Assembly: GCA_947471745.1 (NCBI GenBank)
Contig: CANJKZ010000541.1
Location: 310,001 to 374,000, forward strand
Length of the DNA: 64,000 nucleotides
DNA from: Closterium sp. Naga37s-1
Taxonomy: Eukaryota > Streptophyta > Zygnematophyceae > Desmidiales > Closteriaceae
Reading direction: 5' to 3'
Shown: positions 34,047-43,350 of the stretch, piece by piece
Layout of the letters: each line of letters opens with the position of its first letter
Position numbering within the stretch: the first letter of the stretch is position 1
Made by a program: the position numbers and the translations under genes
Notes under the pieces: generated by a model
Seen by the model: the letters and a program-made list of their open reading frames with translations, nothing else
What the model was told of the DNA's origin: nothing
Database searches by the model: none

Positions 34047-35510
34047 TCAAACTTTACTCCTCACCACCACTCGACCACCCCCCACACTCCTCTTCGCCTT
34101 CTCCCTCTCAGCATCGCGCCCCATCTTCACATACAGTCTCACCATCTCATCCATACTCACCCCTATCTCGCCCTCAACCCTCTCCCTATGGCACACAATC
34201 ACCCCCTCCTCCCGGCACCCCGCATCCCTCGGCCCAGCGTCATACTCGGGAATGGGCAGCAGCGGCTTCATGTCTATAAGCGTCTCCGCTATAAGCCCCG
34301 ACTGGTTAACGAATATAGGCGTGCCGCGCGGAATCACAATGTCCTCGTCGAGGATCTCCACCACCACGTCCACGCTGGTTAGGCTCGGCCGGACCGCCAC
34401 CACCGAGCCTACGGCGATGCCTCGCATGCGCACAGGCGTGCCCACGAGGATGCCGCACGCCTTGGGAAACCTCACCACCGCTGTGTACCGCGCTGGCGCC
34501 ACTCCCCCTCGCCTGCCGCCCTGCACTTCGTAGTACTGACGCCTCTGAGGTGCCTTATGCTGCTGCTGCTGCTGCTGCTTCTCTTGAATCCCTTGCTCTT
34601 TTTGCTGTGCTGATCTACCCAGCACTACCTCCCCGCCCTCAGACTGAGCTTTCGCCGCAGCTCTGTCATCCGAACCTGGCTTGCTAGACTTGGTGTCCGC
34701 CGCAACCGAAGCTAGCCTACTCGGTTTGGTGTCAGCTGCGGTTATCACGGCAGCGTGGGCGGGAGGCGGGAGCAAAAGGGACTTGAGTGAGACACGTGGC
34801 AGCACGCCAGTGGAGCGGAGGGCAGCCGCGAGCCAGATGACTGCCGCAGTCGCCACCGCCGCGCCCGCCGCTTTTAACGGAGCTGATGGGGACGACAATG
34901 TCGCCAGAAGCAGTTGGGAGAAGCGTGGTTTATGCTCGTCCTGCGAGTAACTCAATAACGGGGACGGCTCTTCGGGGAAGGGTTCGCAATGCAGGTTGTT
35001 GCTGTGGGTGCTACTGACTTGGTCGCTATGCGCGGAGCAAGCTGTTCCACACCGCCGTCGAAGCCGCGGCGGCGTCGCACGGTCACACGAGGCTAGCACT
35101 TCATGCCGGATTCCGGCCCGAGGTGTCGCAGAGTCTGCATCGCCAGCGTCGCACGGCCAACGAGATGTTTGCGACGTAAGCTGGTGGTTCGCGAGAGCAG
35201 CGGCGAGGGGTGGTTTGTGGCGACAGCGAGGGAGCGACGCTCCGAGAAGCGTCGAGAACGAGCAACGGTGAAAAGACTCTCCCGCGTCACTGGAACGCCG
35301 TTGGCTGCGGAAAAACAACGCCGCGATGTTCGATGGCGAGGCGGCGCGAGGCTGAGAACGGGAAGAGCGGCGGCGGGGAGTGCATGGTGGCGGAGACGAA
35401 AATGCAGGCGCTGCTCTTATCGAGGAAGGAGGATTTTGAGAGAAGGGGATCTGGGGCGAAAATGTGGACAAGAAAATCGAAGAACGCGCTACTACGGGTA
35501 TAGCAGCCAT
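34047..35510 (-). CDS. TGD2: TGD2-like plastid lipid-transfer protein (MlaD/MCE domain)
   Basis: The ATG at 35510 (MAAIPVVARSS) begins a Ser/Arg-rich, acid-poor N-terminus that looks like a plastid transit peptide. A hydrophobic segment (LKAAGAAVATAAVIWLAAAL) follows, then an MCE domain with YYEVQGGRRGG, FPKACGILVGTPVRMRGI, VGSVVAV, EILDEDIVIPRGTPIFVNQSG and GVSMDEMVRLY. These match TGD2, the substrate-binding subunit of the TGD1-2-3 ABC importer that moves lipid from the ER into chloroplasts. The open frame is 487 residues. The last about 20 residues (GGGRVVVRSKV) look like read-through into an intron, because the helical C-terminal region of TGD2 is missing; a GT donor near that point is plausible. 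It faces the rhodanese gene divergently across the transposon block. Confidence 0.82.
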   Translation of the reverse strand: MAAIPVVARSSIFLSTFSPQIPFSQNPPSSIRAAPAFSSPPPCTPRRRSSRSQPRAASPSNIAALFFRSQRRSSDAGESFHRCSFSTLLGASLPRCRHKPPLAAALANHQLTSQTSRWPCDAGDADSATPRAGIRHEVLASCDRATPPRLRRRCGTACSAHSDQVSSTHSNNLHCEPFPEEPSPLLSYSQDEHKPRFSQLLLATLSSPSAPLKAAGAAVATAAVIWLAAALRSTGVLPRVSLKSLLLPPPAHAAVITAADTKPSRLASVAADTKSSKPGSDDRAAAKAQSEGGEVVLGRSAQQKEQGIQEKQQQQQQHKAPQRRQYYEVQGGRRGGVAPARYTAVVRFPKACGILVGTPVRMRGIAVGSVVAVRPSLTSVDVVVEILDEDIVIPRGTPIFVNQSGLIAETLIDMKPLLPIPEYDAGPRDAGCREEGVIVCHRERVEGEIGVSMDEMVRLYVKMGRDAEREKAKRSVGGGRVVVRSKV

Positions 35511-35639
35511 GGTGTGACCGCTGGGAGGCAGGGTGAAGAGAATATGACTGAAGTCCAAGAAACGGCTAATGAGAAGGGCAGCAAGGATGCTATTGTTATG
35601 AATGTGAGAGTTGCACAATTGAACTGAAATGTACTTGAA

Positions 35640-35992
35640 TGTAAGGAAAATTCCTTTTCCTTACTTCGCGTCCCTGCTTACCGCGTACATGCCTGTTCCC
35701 GCCATCGGCACCCATCCGTGAACGTTACCCGCTCGCGACATTCGCCTCGACCACGACTCCCGCCACTGTTCACGATGCGACCCAACCTCACGGTTCGGCT
35801 GGTAACCCGCGCTCCGGACCTCCGCCTCGACAATTCCCAACCTCGGCGCTAGGCCCGCAGCGCACCCCAATTTCCCGCATTACCGTTACCACGCTAGCTT
35901 CGCTATATAACTTCGCTCATGCTTTTCGCTCAACTGTATTGATTGCTTCGATAGTGCAATTCTCGCTCGTTCACTCAATTGCACTCGTAACA
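35640..35992 (+). repeat. 5' LTR of gypsy element
   Basis: It starts TGTAAGGAAA and ends CTCGTAACA, 353 bp. TATATAA near 35902 is a candidate promoter element. Confidence 0.93.
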
Positions 35993-35994
35993 CT

Positions 35995-36008
35995 TGGTAT
36001 TCAGAGCC
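35995..36008 (+). other. Primer-binding site of gypsy element
   Basis: TGGTATTCAGAGCC, two bases after the LTR, is the initiator-Met site with one extra T. Confidence 0.75.
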
Positions 36009-36175
36009 TACGATCTCCTCTCGGACCGCACCCACACCTTCGCTTCCCCACTATCTCATTTTTTTGGGGGGGGTAGACGTCTCTCAGCGAACAAGCACCG
36101 CCGCTCGTAGTGCTCTCTCGTAAGCACGCACGGCCACGACAGAGGCTCTCGCTGAGTTTGCCCGACACCCCCGCC

Positions 36176-37354
36176 ATGGCCGAAATTAATCTTGCGACAT
36201 TGACGCAGGAGCAGCTCGACCGTCTCGTGCGTCAACTCGAAGATTCGGCACTCGAAATCGCGACACTCACGGCGGAACGTGACTCCGCCCGCCAGCAATC
36301 AACGGTGAATGCACCAGCTCCATCACAAGCACCCGCAAATGCACCTGCGCAATCAGAAGAACCGATCGTCATCTCATCCGGCACACCGACGCAAAACGAC
36401 AGCGTGAGACAGCGCTCAGGCGCAGCCAGTGATGGCGCCGCTCAATCGATGCCTGGCATGGAGAGAAATCGGGCCGCGCCAAGCCCGCATGGGCCTCGCG
36501 AAGTTCGTCGGCACGTGGAATTTGCAGCAACAAGTGGCAACCACGACATCATGGCACCAATGCCACTCAAGCCGCAGCGCCCGCCCTGTTTCGATCCGAG
36601 CCAACGTGGAGGTCCGACGGTTCAGTCGTGGGTCTTCACGATGAACGTTTTCTTCGACGCAAATTACGTCGAGTCGGACGCAGCGAAGATTCGCTACGCT
36701 GTTTCGCTGCTGAGGGGCCCCGCCATGGACTGGTGGCGAGTCATCGTGACGTCGCCACGCGCCTACGAGCCACCGTCGCAAGAGGAAGGGCCCACGGGTC
36801 CAGCTGTCACCTGGAGTTCATTCTGTGAAACAGCCCAATACAGCACGTGGGATGCGTGGTGCGCAGGGCTTCGGGCGCGCTTCGAGCCGATCGCGGCTTC
36901 CATTTCGGCGCGTCAGAAACTGCGTACTTGGCGGCAGCTCGGGTCGGTTCAAGACTACACGAGTGGTTTTCTCGCATTATGCGAGCAAGTCGGCTACATG
37001 CACGAAGCGGAGCGGGTGGACCGTTACGTCGGAGGGCTGAAGCCGGACATCCCGCACGAAATCATGCTACGCGGACTCTCGAATTTCAACGAGATTCTCG
37101 CGCTCGCCGAGAAAGTCGACATTTTACGCCGACCGAGACCGGGGTCCTACTACGGACATCGTCCTCGGGGACTGATCGAGCACGCCACTGTACATGCTGT
37201 TGCGACAAATGCAGCTGCCACACCGTTTAAGGGGCGCTGCTTTGCTTGCAATAGGCCGGGCCATCGCAAGAGTGAATGCCCAGAGGAGCTGAGGCGCCGC
37301 GGAGCAGAGCAGGGGAGGGAGTCTCTAAGGCAGGGAAACGCCAGCAGTCAGTAG
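36176..37354 (+). CDS. Gypsy gag protein
   Basis: The ATG in CCGCCATGGCC at 36176 begins a protein of about 392 residues. It has an N-terminal coiled coil (LTQEQLDRLVRQLEDSALEI), a Ty3-type capsid region (WVFTMNVFFDANYV, YVGGLKPDIPHEIM) and one CCHC knuckle, CFACNRPGHRKSEC, near the end. The frame overlaps the start of pol, which lies in the -1 frame. Confidence 0.88.
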   Translation: MAEINLATLTQEQLDRLVRQLEDSALEIATLTAERDSARQQSTVNAPAPSQAPANAPAQSEEPIVISSGTPTQNDSVRQRSGAASDGAAQSMPGMERNRAAPSPHGPREVRRHVEFAATSGNHDIMAPMPLKPQRPPCFDPSQRGGPTVQSWVFTMNVFFDANYVESDAAKIRYAVSLLRGPAMDWWRVIVTSPRAYEPPSQEEGPTGPAVTWSSFCETAQYSTWDAWCAGLRARFEPIAASISARQKLRTWRQLGSVQDYTSGFLALCEQVGYMHEAERVDRYVGGLKPDIPHEIMLRGLSNFNEILALAEKVDILRRPRPGSYYGHRPRGLIEHATVHAVATNAAATPFKGRCFACNRPGHRKSECPEELRRRGAEQGRESLRQGNASSQ

Positions 37355-40300
37355 GAATCGGGCCAACTACTGACGAGACTGCCTGCTCGCCCAACCACAC
37401 CGACCCTCACCGAGTCACAGTACCGATTCACGCTATCGATCGGGCTCGGATGAATAAGGAGGGTATAGCGACGGATTGCCCAGTACTGATTTACGGGAAA
37501 ATACAGGGAGCAGCAGTGAAGATCTTTATAGACGGAGGAGCAAGCCACAGCTTAGTTAATACCGCAACCGCACGGAAGCTGCAACTGACACTTAGTCGGT
37601 GTTTACCGGAAATAGATGCACGCTTAGTGGACGGAACGCCGCTGGCCATACGGGAGAAGGTGGAGAGAGTAAGGTCCGCTGCGGGGGGAACTTTGGGTTT
37701 ACACAGGAAATGCTCGCGACGACATTGGATGGGCACGACATTTTACTGGGACGTGATTGGCTGCGACGGTATAACCCGCGAATTGACTGGACGACGGGTA
37801 GCTGCACTGTGCGAAATAGCGGTAACTGGGTCGCGCTACCTCGCTGGCAGTCGCCCGAGTCTTCAACGGTCCACGTCAACGCCATCACGATGAAACGGGC
37901 TGTCGCCGCTGGAGCTGACGTGCACGCAGTGGATATAGCATTGATAGGAGAAGCAGAGCAGCCGAGTGACTTTCAGAAACTACTGGCAGCGGTACCGCCC
38001 GAACTGCAGGAACTGTTGAAATGGTACCCGGAGATTTTTCCGGATGATTTACCGGAGGGACTGCCACCTCAGCGGGCACACGACCATCGCATAGAGTTAG
38101 AACCGGGGGCACAGCCAACCGTACAGCGACAGTTCAGACTGACACAACCCGAGCTCGACGAACTGAGGAAGCAGTTAGATTACCTATTAGAGAAAAAATT
38201 CATCCGACCGAGCTCGTCACCGTTCGCCGCACCGATATTGTTCACACCGAAAAAAGATGGAGGGTTTCGCATGTGCATCGATTACAGAGCACTGAACCGG
38301 GTAACAGTCAAGTCGCGATACCCCATTCCCCGCGCTGACGAACTGATAGACCAACTGCGAACAGCACGGGTTTTTTCGAAAATAGATTTACGGGGAGGTT
38401 ACCATCAGATCAGGGTCGAACCATCAGACTGCGCCAAGACAGCATTTAGGACTAGGTACGGGTCGTTCGAGTACACAGTAATGCCATTCGGTTTGACCAA
38501 CGCACCGGCAACATTTCAGATGACCATGAACGAGGCGTTTAGACCACTTTTAGATAAATGCGTGATAGTTTACCTCGACGACATCCTCGTTTACAGTCGT
38601 GACAAGCAGCAGCACTTAGCCGATCTGGAAGCAGTTTTTAAGATTTTAGACGGGCACCGCCTACTGACTAAGGGTTCCAAGTGCGAGTTCTTCCAGGATA
38701 GATTAGAATTTTTGGGGCACGTAATTTCGGAGGCTGGGGTTGAAATCGACCCGAAGAAGCTGGACACGGTACAAGCGTGGAACCCCCCGACAAACATCAC
38801 GGAGCTGCAGAGTTTTTTAGGATTCGTTAATTACGTGCGTCGGTTCGTCCCCGACATGGCACAATTAACAGCCCCACTGACGGATCTGCTGCGGAAGGGG
38901 GTCACTTTTACGTGGGGGGAGAAAGAGCATGCTGCCTTCTCTGCCCTGAGAACTGTTCTCTGTTCACCGCCCGTACTGCGCATCGCTGACCCACACCGCC
39001 CTTTCGAAGTAGTAACCGACGCAAGCGACATCGCCATTGGAGCCGTACTGCTACAGGATTTCGGCAACGGCCTACAGCCCATCGCCTACGAGTCACGAAA
39101 GCTGCATCCGCCCGAAAAGAATTACCCGATACACGACCGCGAAATGCTCGCGATCGTGCATGCGTTCAAGGTTTGGCGCTGTTACTTGACTGGCGCAGAC
39201 GTGACAGTACGGACAGACCACAGATCACTACAGTACCTCCGCGCACAGCCCCACCTCAACCCCTGACAGATCCGCTGGCTCGATTTTCTCGAGTCCAACT
39301 TCCACTACACAGTCACCTACAAAAAAGGAGCATCCAACATCGCTGACGCACTGACCCGCCCCACTGCCCAAATCCATGCGATACTACTCGCCCAGACCAG
39401 CCCGCTACTGACAGGACTATTTACCCACGGGTACCAAACGGACCCATTCTTCACAGGAGGAAATGCGCAGCAGTTCGCAGCAGCAAAGGGAGTCTATTAC
39501 GTAAAAGCCGGGACCGACCGCATCTGGGTACCGGGGTACACACTGCTACGGGAATTACTGTTACAGGAGGCACACGACGGAATTACCTCGGGACATTTCG
39601 GGGTAGAGAAAACACGGCACCAGCTGCAGCGGTATTACTATTGGCCCGAGATGCTGACCGACGTGCAACGACACGTGGCATCGTGTCCCACTTGCCAAAT
39701 CATGAAGTCATCACGGAAGCGGCCAGCAGGACAGTTGCAGCCGATCCCACCCCCAGAGCGTGCTTGGCAGCAGGTGACGATGGACTTCCTCACAGGGTTA
39801 CCGGCCGGAGCGAGTGGGAATGACGCGATCCTGGTCGTCGTCGATCGACTGACGAAAATGGCACACTTCGCAGCCTGCAAGAAATCAATCACAGCCGAAG
39901 AAACAGCCCGCCTCTTCATCGCCACCGTCGTACGACTGCACGGGATACCAGCATCGATCATCAGCGACAGAGACACGAAATTCACCAGCAACTTCTGGCG
40001 GAACCTGTGGCAGCAGTTCGGCACGCGACTGCAATTCAGTTCATCGTACCACCCCGAAACCGACGGACAGACAGAACGGACGAATCAGACCATGGAACAG
40101 CTCATCCGGGCCACGTGCGACGACCCGACCACGTGGGAACAGCAACTGCCACTCATCGAATTCGCATACAATAACTCACCATCCGCCACTACCCAACAGT
40201 CACCGTTTTACCTGAACTACGGACAAGACCCCACAGTACCCATGACCCCGAATCCCGACAACCCAGTCCCACGCGCACAACAATTTGCAGAGATATTACA

Positions 40301-40841
40301 AGCAGCACGGACCCGAGCAGCAGAAGCAATAAAAAAATCAAACGTCATCGCTAAGCGCAACGCCGACCGACACCGCCGCCCCGTCACTTACCAGCCAGAC
40401 GACCTAGTCCTACTCGACACCCAAAACCTCCGCCTGCCCATCACCCCGAAACTCCGCCCCCGATATTGCGGGCCATTTCGCATCAGCCACATGATCACAC
40501 CTGTCACCGCCCACCTCCTCCTCCCTGCTGACTGGTATGTCAGCCCGTCATTCCACGTCAGCCTGCTTCGCCCATACGTGCCATCCACCAGCCAACTGCC
40601 TCGCAACCGCCCCGCCAGCATGACACGACCGCCGACTGAGCCAATCATCACGCCTGAGAAAATACTGAGTCATCGAGTACGTGACCCACGGGGAGCCCGC
40701 AGAATCGAATTCCTGATCCGCTGGAAAGACCGCACGCCCACCGAAGACAACTGGGTCCCCTTGGATAGAATTGAGAATCACCCTGTCCTCACTGAGTATC
40801 TGCGCAGCCAAAACTTCCGAGATGTACACGCGCTCTCGTAA
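37276..40841 (+). pseudogene. Gypsy pol: protease, RT, RNase H, integrase, chromodomain; one stop and one frameshift
   Basis: The protease has FIDGGASHSLVN (catalytic Asp kept, D-G-G-A variant). The frame then shifts by one at a G-run near 37681-37686 and continues GHDILLGRDWL. Reverse transcriptase carries FRMCIDYRALN and the YLDDILVY box. RNase H has VVTDASDIAIGAV. A TGA at 39264 follows HLNP, before the conserved QIRWLDFL. Integrase has HHCC (GHFGVEKTRH, SCPTCQ) and D-D-E landmarks (MDFLTGLP, ISDRDTKF, ETDGQTERTN). A chromodomain (ILSHRVRDP, EFLIRWKDR) closes the protein at 40841. The nearly open state agrees with the young LTRs. Confidence 0.88.
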
Positions 40842-40868
40842 GAGGGGCCTCCTTGGGGAGGGGGGTAG

Positions 40869-41221
40869 TGTAAGGAAAATTCCTTTTCCTTACTTCGCGT
40901 CCCTGCTTACCGCGTACATGCCCGTTCCCGCCATCGGCACCCATTCGTGAACGTTACCCGCTCGCGACATTCGCCTCGACCATGACTCCCGCCACTGTTC
41001 ACGATGCGACCCAACCTCACGGTTCGGCTGGTAACCCGCGCTCCGGACCTCCGCCTCGACAATTCCCAACCTCGGCGCTAGGCCCGCAGCGCACCCCAAT
41101 TTCCCGCATTACCGTTACCACGCTAGCTTCGCTATATAACTTCGCTCATGCTTTTCGCTCAACTGTATTGATTGCTTCGATAGTGCAATTCTCGCTCGTT
41201 CACTCAATTGCACTCGTAACA
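40869..41221 (+). repeat. 3' LTR of gypsy element
   Basis: 353 bp, about 99% identical to 35640-35992. It is preceded by a purine-rich tract (GGGGAGGGGGGTAG). Confidence 0.93.
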
Positions 41222-41398
41222 TTGAACTAGAAACTACGGAAATACCCTATGCCAGTCTAAAACGAGGCTATTTGGCTAGATTCGAGGTAGCCGAGGACCT
41301 CGGGTAACGAGGTTCGGAAAGGTAGGGAAAGATGCGCTGGCGACTCGGAAGTGGTTCGGGGCGAGGAAGTCGGCCGAACTCAACTGACACGTAAACCT
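41222..41398. other. Host sequence between gypsy and the giant Mutator-like element
   Basis: About 170 bp of former TGD2-rhodanese intergenic sequence. It begins with the gypsy target duplication and ends with CGTAAACCT (41390-41398), the left 9-bp duplication of the next element. Confidence 0.75.
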
Positions 41399-41520
41399 GA
41401 GAGAATTACTGCGGCACGCGGTTGGGCATTGTGCATTTTTCTTGTCGCGGGATATTTTACTTATAGCCGAAACCGCCCTGGTTTACCTTTCGTCCCGCTA
41501 TTTCAGCGCACGCGTCATTT
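41399..41520 (+). repeat. Left terminal inverted repeat of the MULE
   Basis: Starts GAGAGAATTACTGCGGCACG and pairs with 60617-60738. It contains CTTATAGCCGAAACCGCCC, shared by both ends. Confidence 0.93.
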
Positions 41521-42191
41521 AGGCTTGAATAAACAATTTTCGGGTTTGCTCTTGACTACCCGTTTTTCTGTCGGTGTGTTCTTTGAGTGATGATGTGGCA
41601 ATACTGTTGTCGTTTGGCTCAATGGTGTTGGGACGGTTGTTGCGGATTGGTTGTGCAGTTCCTTACTTCCTGGAGTCCTGGCTTGACAGATTCGAACCGC
41701 AAACAGGTTCGACACAAGGCCAAATGTGATCTTCAAGGCCAGCTGGCGCCAATCGGTCTGACACTTCATTATTTCGTACATTTGGTCAAAACACACCAAG
41801 TTTGTCTCCAGCTGGCGGCAAAGGGCTCTGACACACCACCCATGTTCGCAAAGTCATGAGTTCAGACTCCGCGTGTCGTGCTCCGATTGATCCGATCATA
41901 TATGCTCACCGCTCTTCCGTTCTGAACATCGGAACCTGCTCGCTCTTCGCATTATTTCAAAACATAAACTATGTGTGCCAGGTGGCGCGAACAATGCCTG
42001 TCAGCTCTCGGCCTGACAGTGTGATCAGCCTAGTTGGCGGGTTTATGGCATCGTGGCGCACATTATTTCGTCCAAGCGTGTCGCTATAGACTCACACATC
42101 TGAGCACGAACTTGAACGCAATGCTTCGCTGATCACAACAATATTTAATCACGAACCCAAATTAGCATATCAGTAACGTATTGTGTCCACC
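41521..42191. other. MULE interior, left arm, no gene recognised
   Basis: AT-moderate sequence without a recognisable domain. Short CCAGCTGGCG motifs recur at about 41740 and 41810. Confidence 0.4.
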
Positions 42192-42353
42192 ATGGCGGAA
42201 CCACCGGCCGGGGGCCGGGACATGTACGACATTTATCTAGATGAGCTCGATGTCGAATTCGAATACGATGATGGCCCATCGATCAATGACCACGCTGCCA
42301 TAGTACAGGGTGGATGGTACTCTTCTCGAGACTGTTGTTATTATGCATTGCTG
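42192..42353 (+). CDS. Truncated first-exon-like ORF of unknown function in the MULE
   Basis: ATG in CCACCATGGCGG begins MAEPPAGGRDMYDIYLDE, an acidic protein (ELDVEFEYDDGPS) that runs straight into the copia LTR at 42354. The open frame stops inside the LTR at 42365. It is the only plus-strand coding candidate of the original element on this side. It may be the N-terminal exon of a transposase or accessory gene cut by the insertion. No family recognised. Confidence 0.4.
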
Positions 42354-42480
42354 TGTCAAGAATGAGAAGTGGTTGGACTAGAAACAAGTGAGAGTACAAA
42401 TATGCAAACCTAGAGTTGTGAACCCCCTATAGGCTAACCCACTGTAGCCTACAATAATATAACCCATATAACATTTGACA
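42354..42480 (-). repeat. 3' LTR of the outer copia element (127 bp)
   Basis: On the minus strand it starts TGTCAAATGTTATATGGG after the tract CCTATGGGGGTG and ends CATTCTTGACA. The tips are TGTCA/TGACA. Confidence 0.82.
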
Positions 42481-42715
42481 CACCCCCATAGGCAAAGTGG
42501 GGGAGAACAAGGGGTCACAAGACCGGTCAAAGCAAAGCAAAGCAAAGCAAGCTCAGGGTGGATCTCAAGGATACCACACAAATTCCGAGCACAAGCAAGT
42601 GGTCACAAGACCAGTTCACATGCAGTTTGATAATAGAACAAGAGGTACAGTGATCACAACCTAGCAAGTGTAAGCATGCAGGTATATATATATAGAGATC
42701 ACAATACAAGCAGAG

Positions 42716-42983
42716 TCAAGAAGTGAGCAAGTGAGGGAGAGTAGGCACAAGGCCTAGAACAGTACAGAAACGCTGATGATCACAAGGCTGAAGCGCCTTG
42801 GTGAACATATCAGCAGTGTTGGCCCGAGTGGCCACGTACGAGAGACGAAGCTGACCACGCTGTTGCAGCTCTCGAGCAAGGAAGTAGCGCAGAGCGATGT
42901 GCTTCGTTCTGTGCTCCAGTCTGTGCTCCTGACACAAGGCAATGGCTGCCTTGTTGTCGACGTACAGCACTGGAGGAGAACGA
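42716..42983 (-). pseudogene. C-terminal RNase H fragment of the outer copia polyprotein
   Basis: It encodes VLYVDNKAAIALCQEHRLEH and ends with FTKALQPCDHQRFCTVLGL. It lines up with the intact inner copy and continues the frame interrupted at 49998. Confidence 0.85.
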
Positions 42984-43121
42984 TGTTAGAATGTAGAACT
43001 GAACGAGAATGTGTGAAACTAGGCAGCAGGGTGATACAAGTAGGAAACCCTAGCAATGTTGTACCCCCTAAGGCTAAACCCACTATAGCCTACACAATAT
43101 GAACATGTACAATGTTTGACA
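42984..43121 (-). repeat. 3' LTR of inner copia
   Basis: On the minus strand: TGTCAAACATTGTACATG at the start and ACATTCTAACA at the end. 138 bp. Confidence 0.93.
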
Positions 43122-43350
43122 CACCCCCATAGGCTAAGTGGGAGACAACCAGATGGTCACAAGACCAGTCAAAGCAAAGCAAAGCAAGCTCAGGGTGGAT
43201 CTCAAGGAAACCACACAAATTCCGAGCACAAGCAAGTGGTCACAAGACCAGTTCACATGCAGTTTGATAATATAACAAGAGGTACAGTGATCACAACCTA
43301 ACAAGAGTAAACATGCAGGTATATATATAGAGATCACAGTACAAGCAGAG

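Larger units (their letters stand above)
35640..41221 (+). mobile_element. Ty3/gypsy chromovirus, complete, 5,582 bp
   Basis: Two 353-bp LTRs (35640-35992, 40869-41221) differ at about three sites. TTGAA is duplicated at 35635-35639 and 41222-41226. A primer-binding site, gag, and pol with a C-terminal chromodomain are in the usual order. One stop and one apparent frameshift in pol are the only breaks. It inserted in the upstream region of TGD2. Confidence 0.95.

Noticed and set aside
37332-37338. GGGAAAC as a -1 frameshift slippery site between gag and pol of the gypsy element
   Set aside because: The heptamer is in the wrong phase: gag reads AGG GAA ACG there, so tandem slippage of the standard kind would not apply.
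41680-41725. Possible tRNA B-box (GATTCGAACC) in the MULE left arm
   Set aside because: No matching A-box, acceptor stem or anticodon arm could be built around it.
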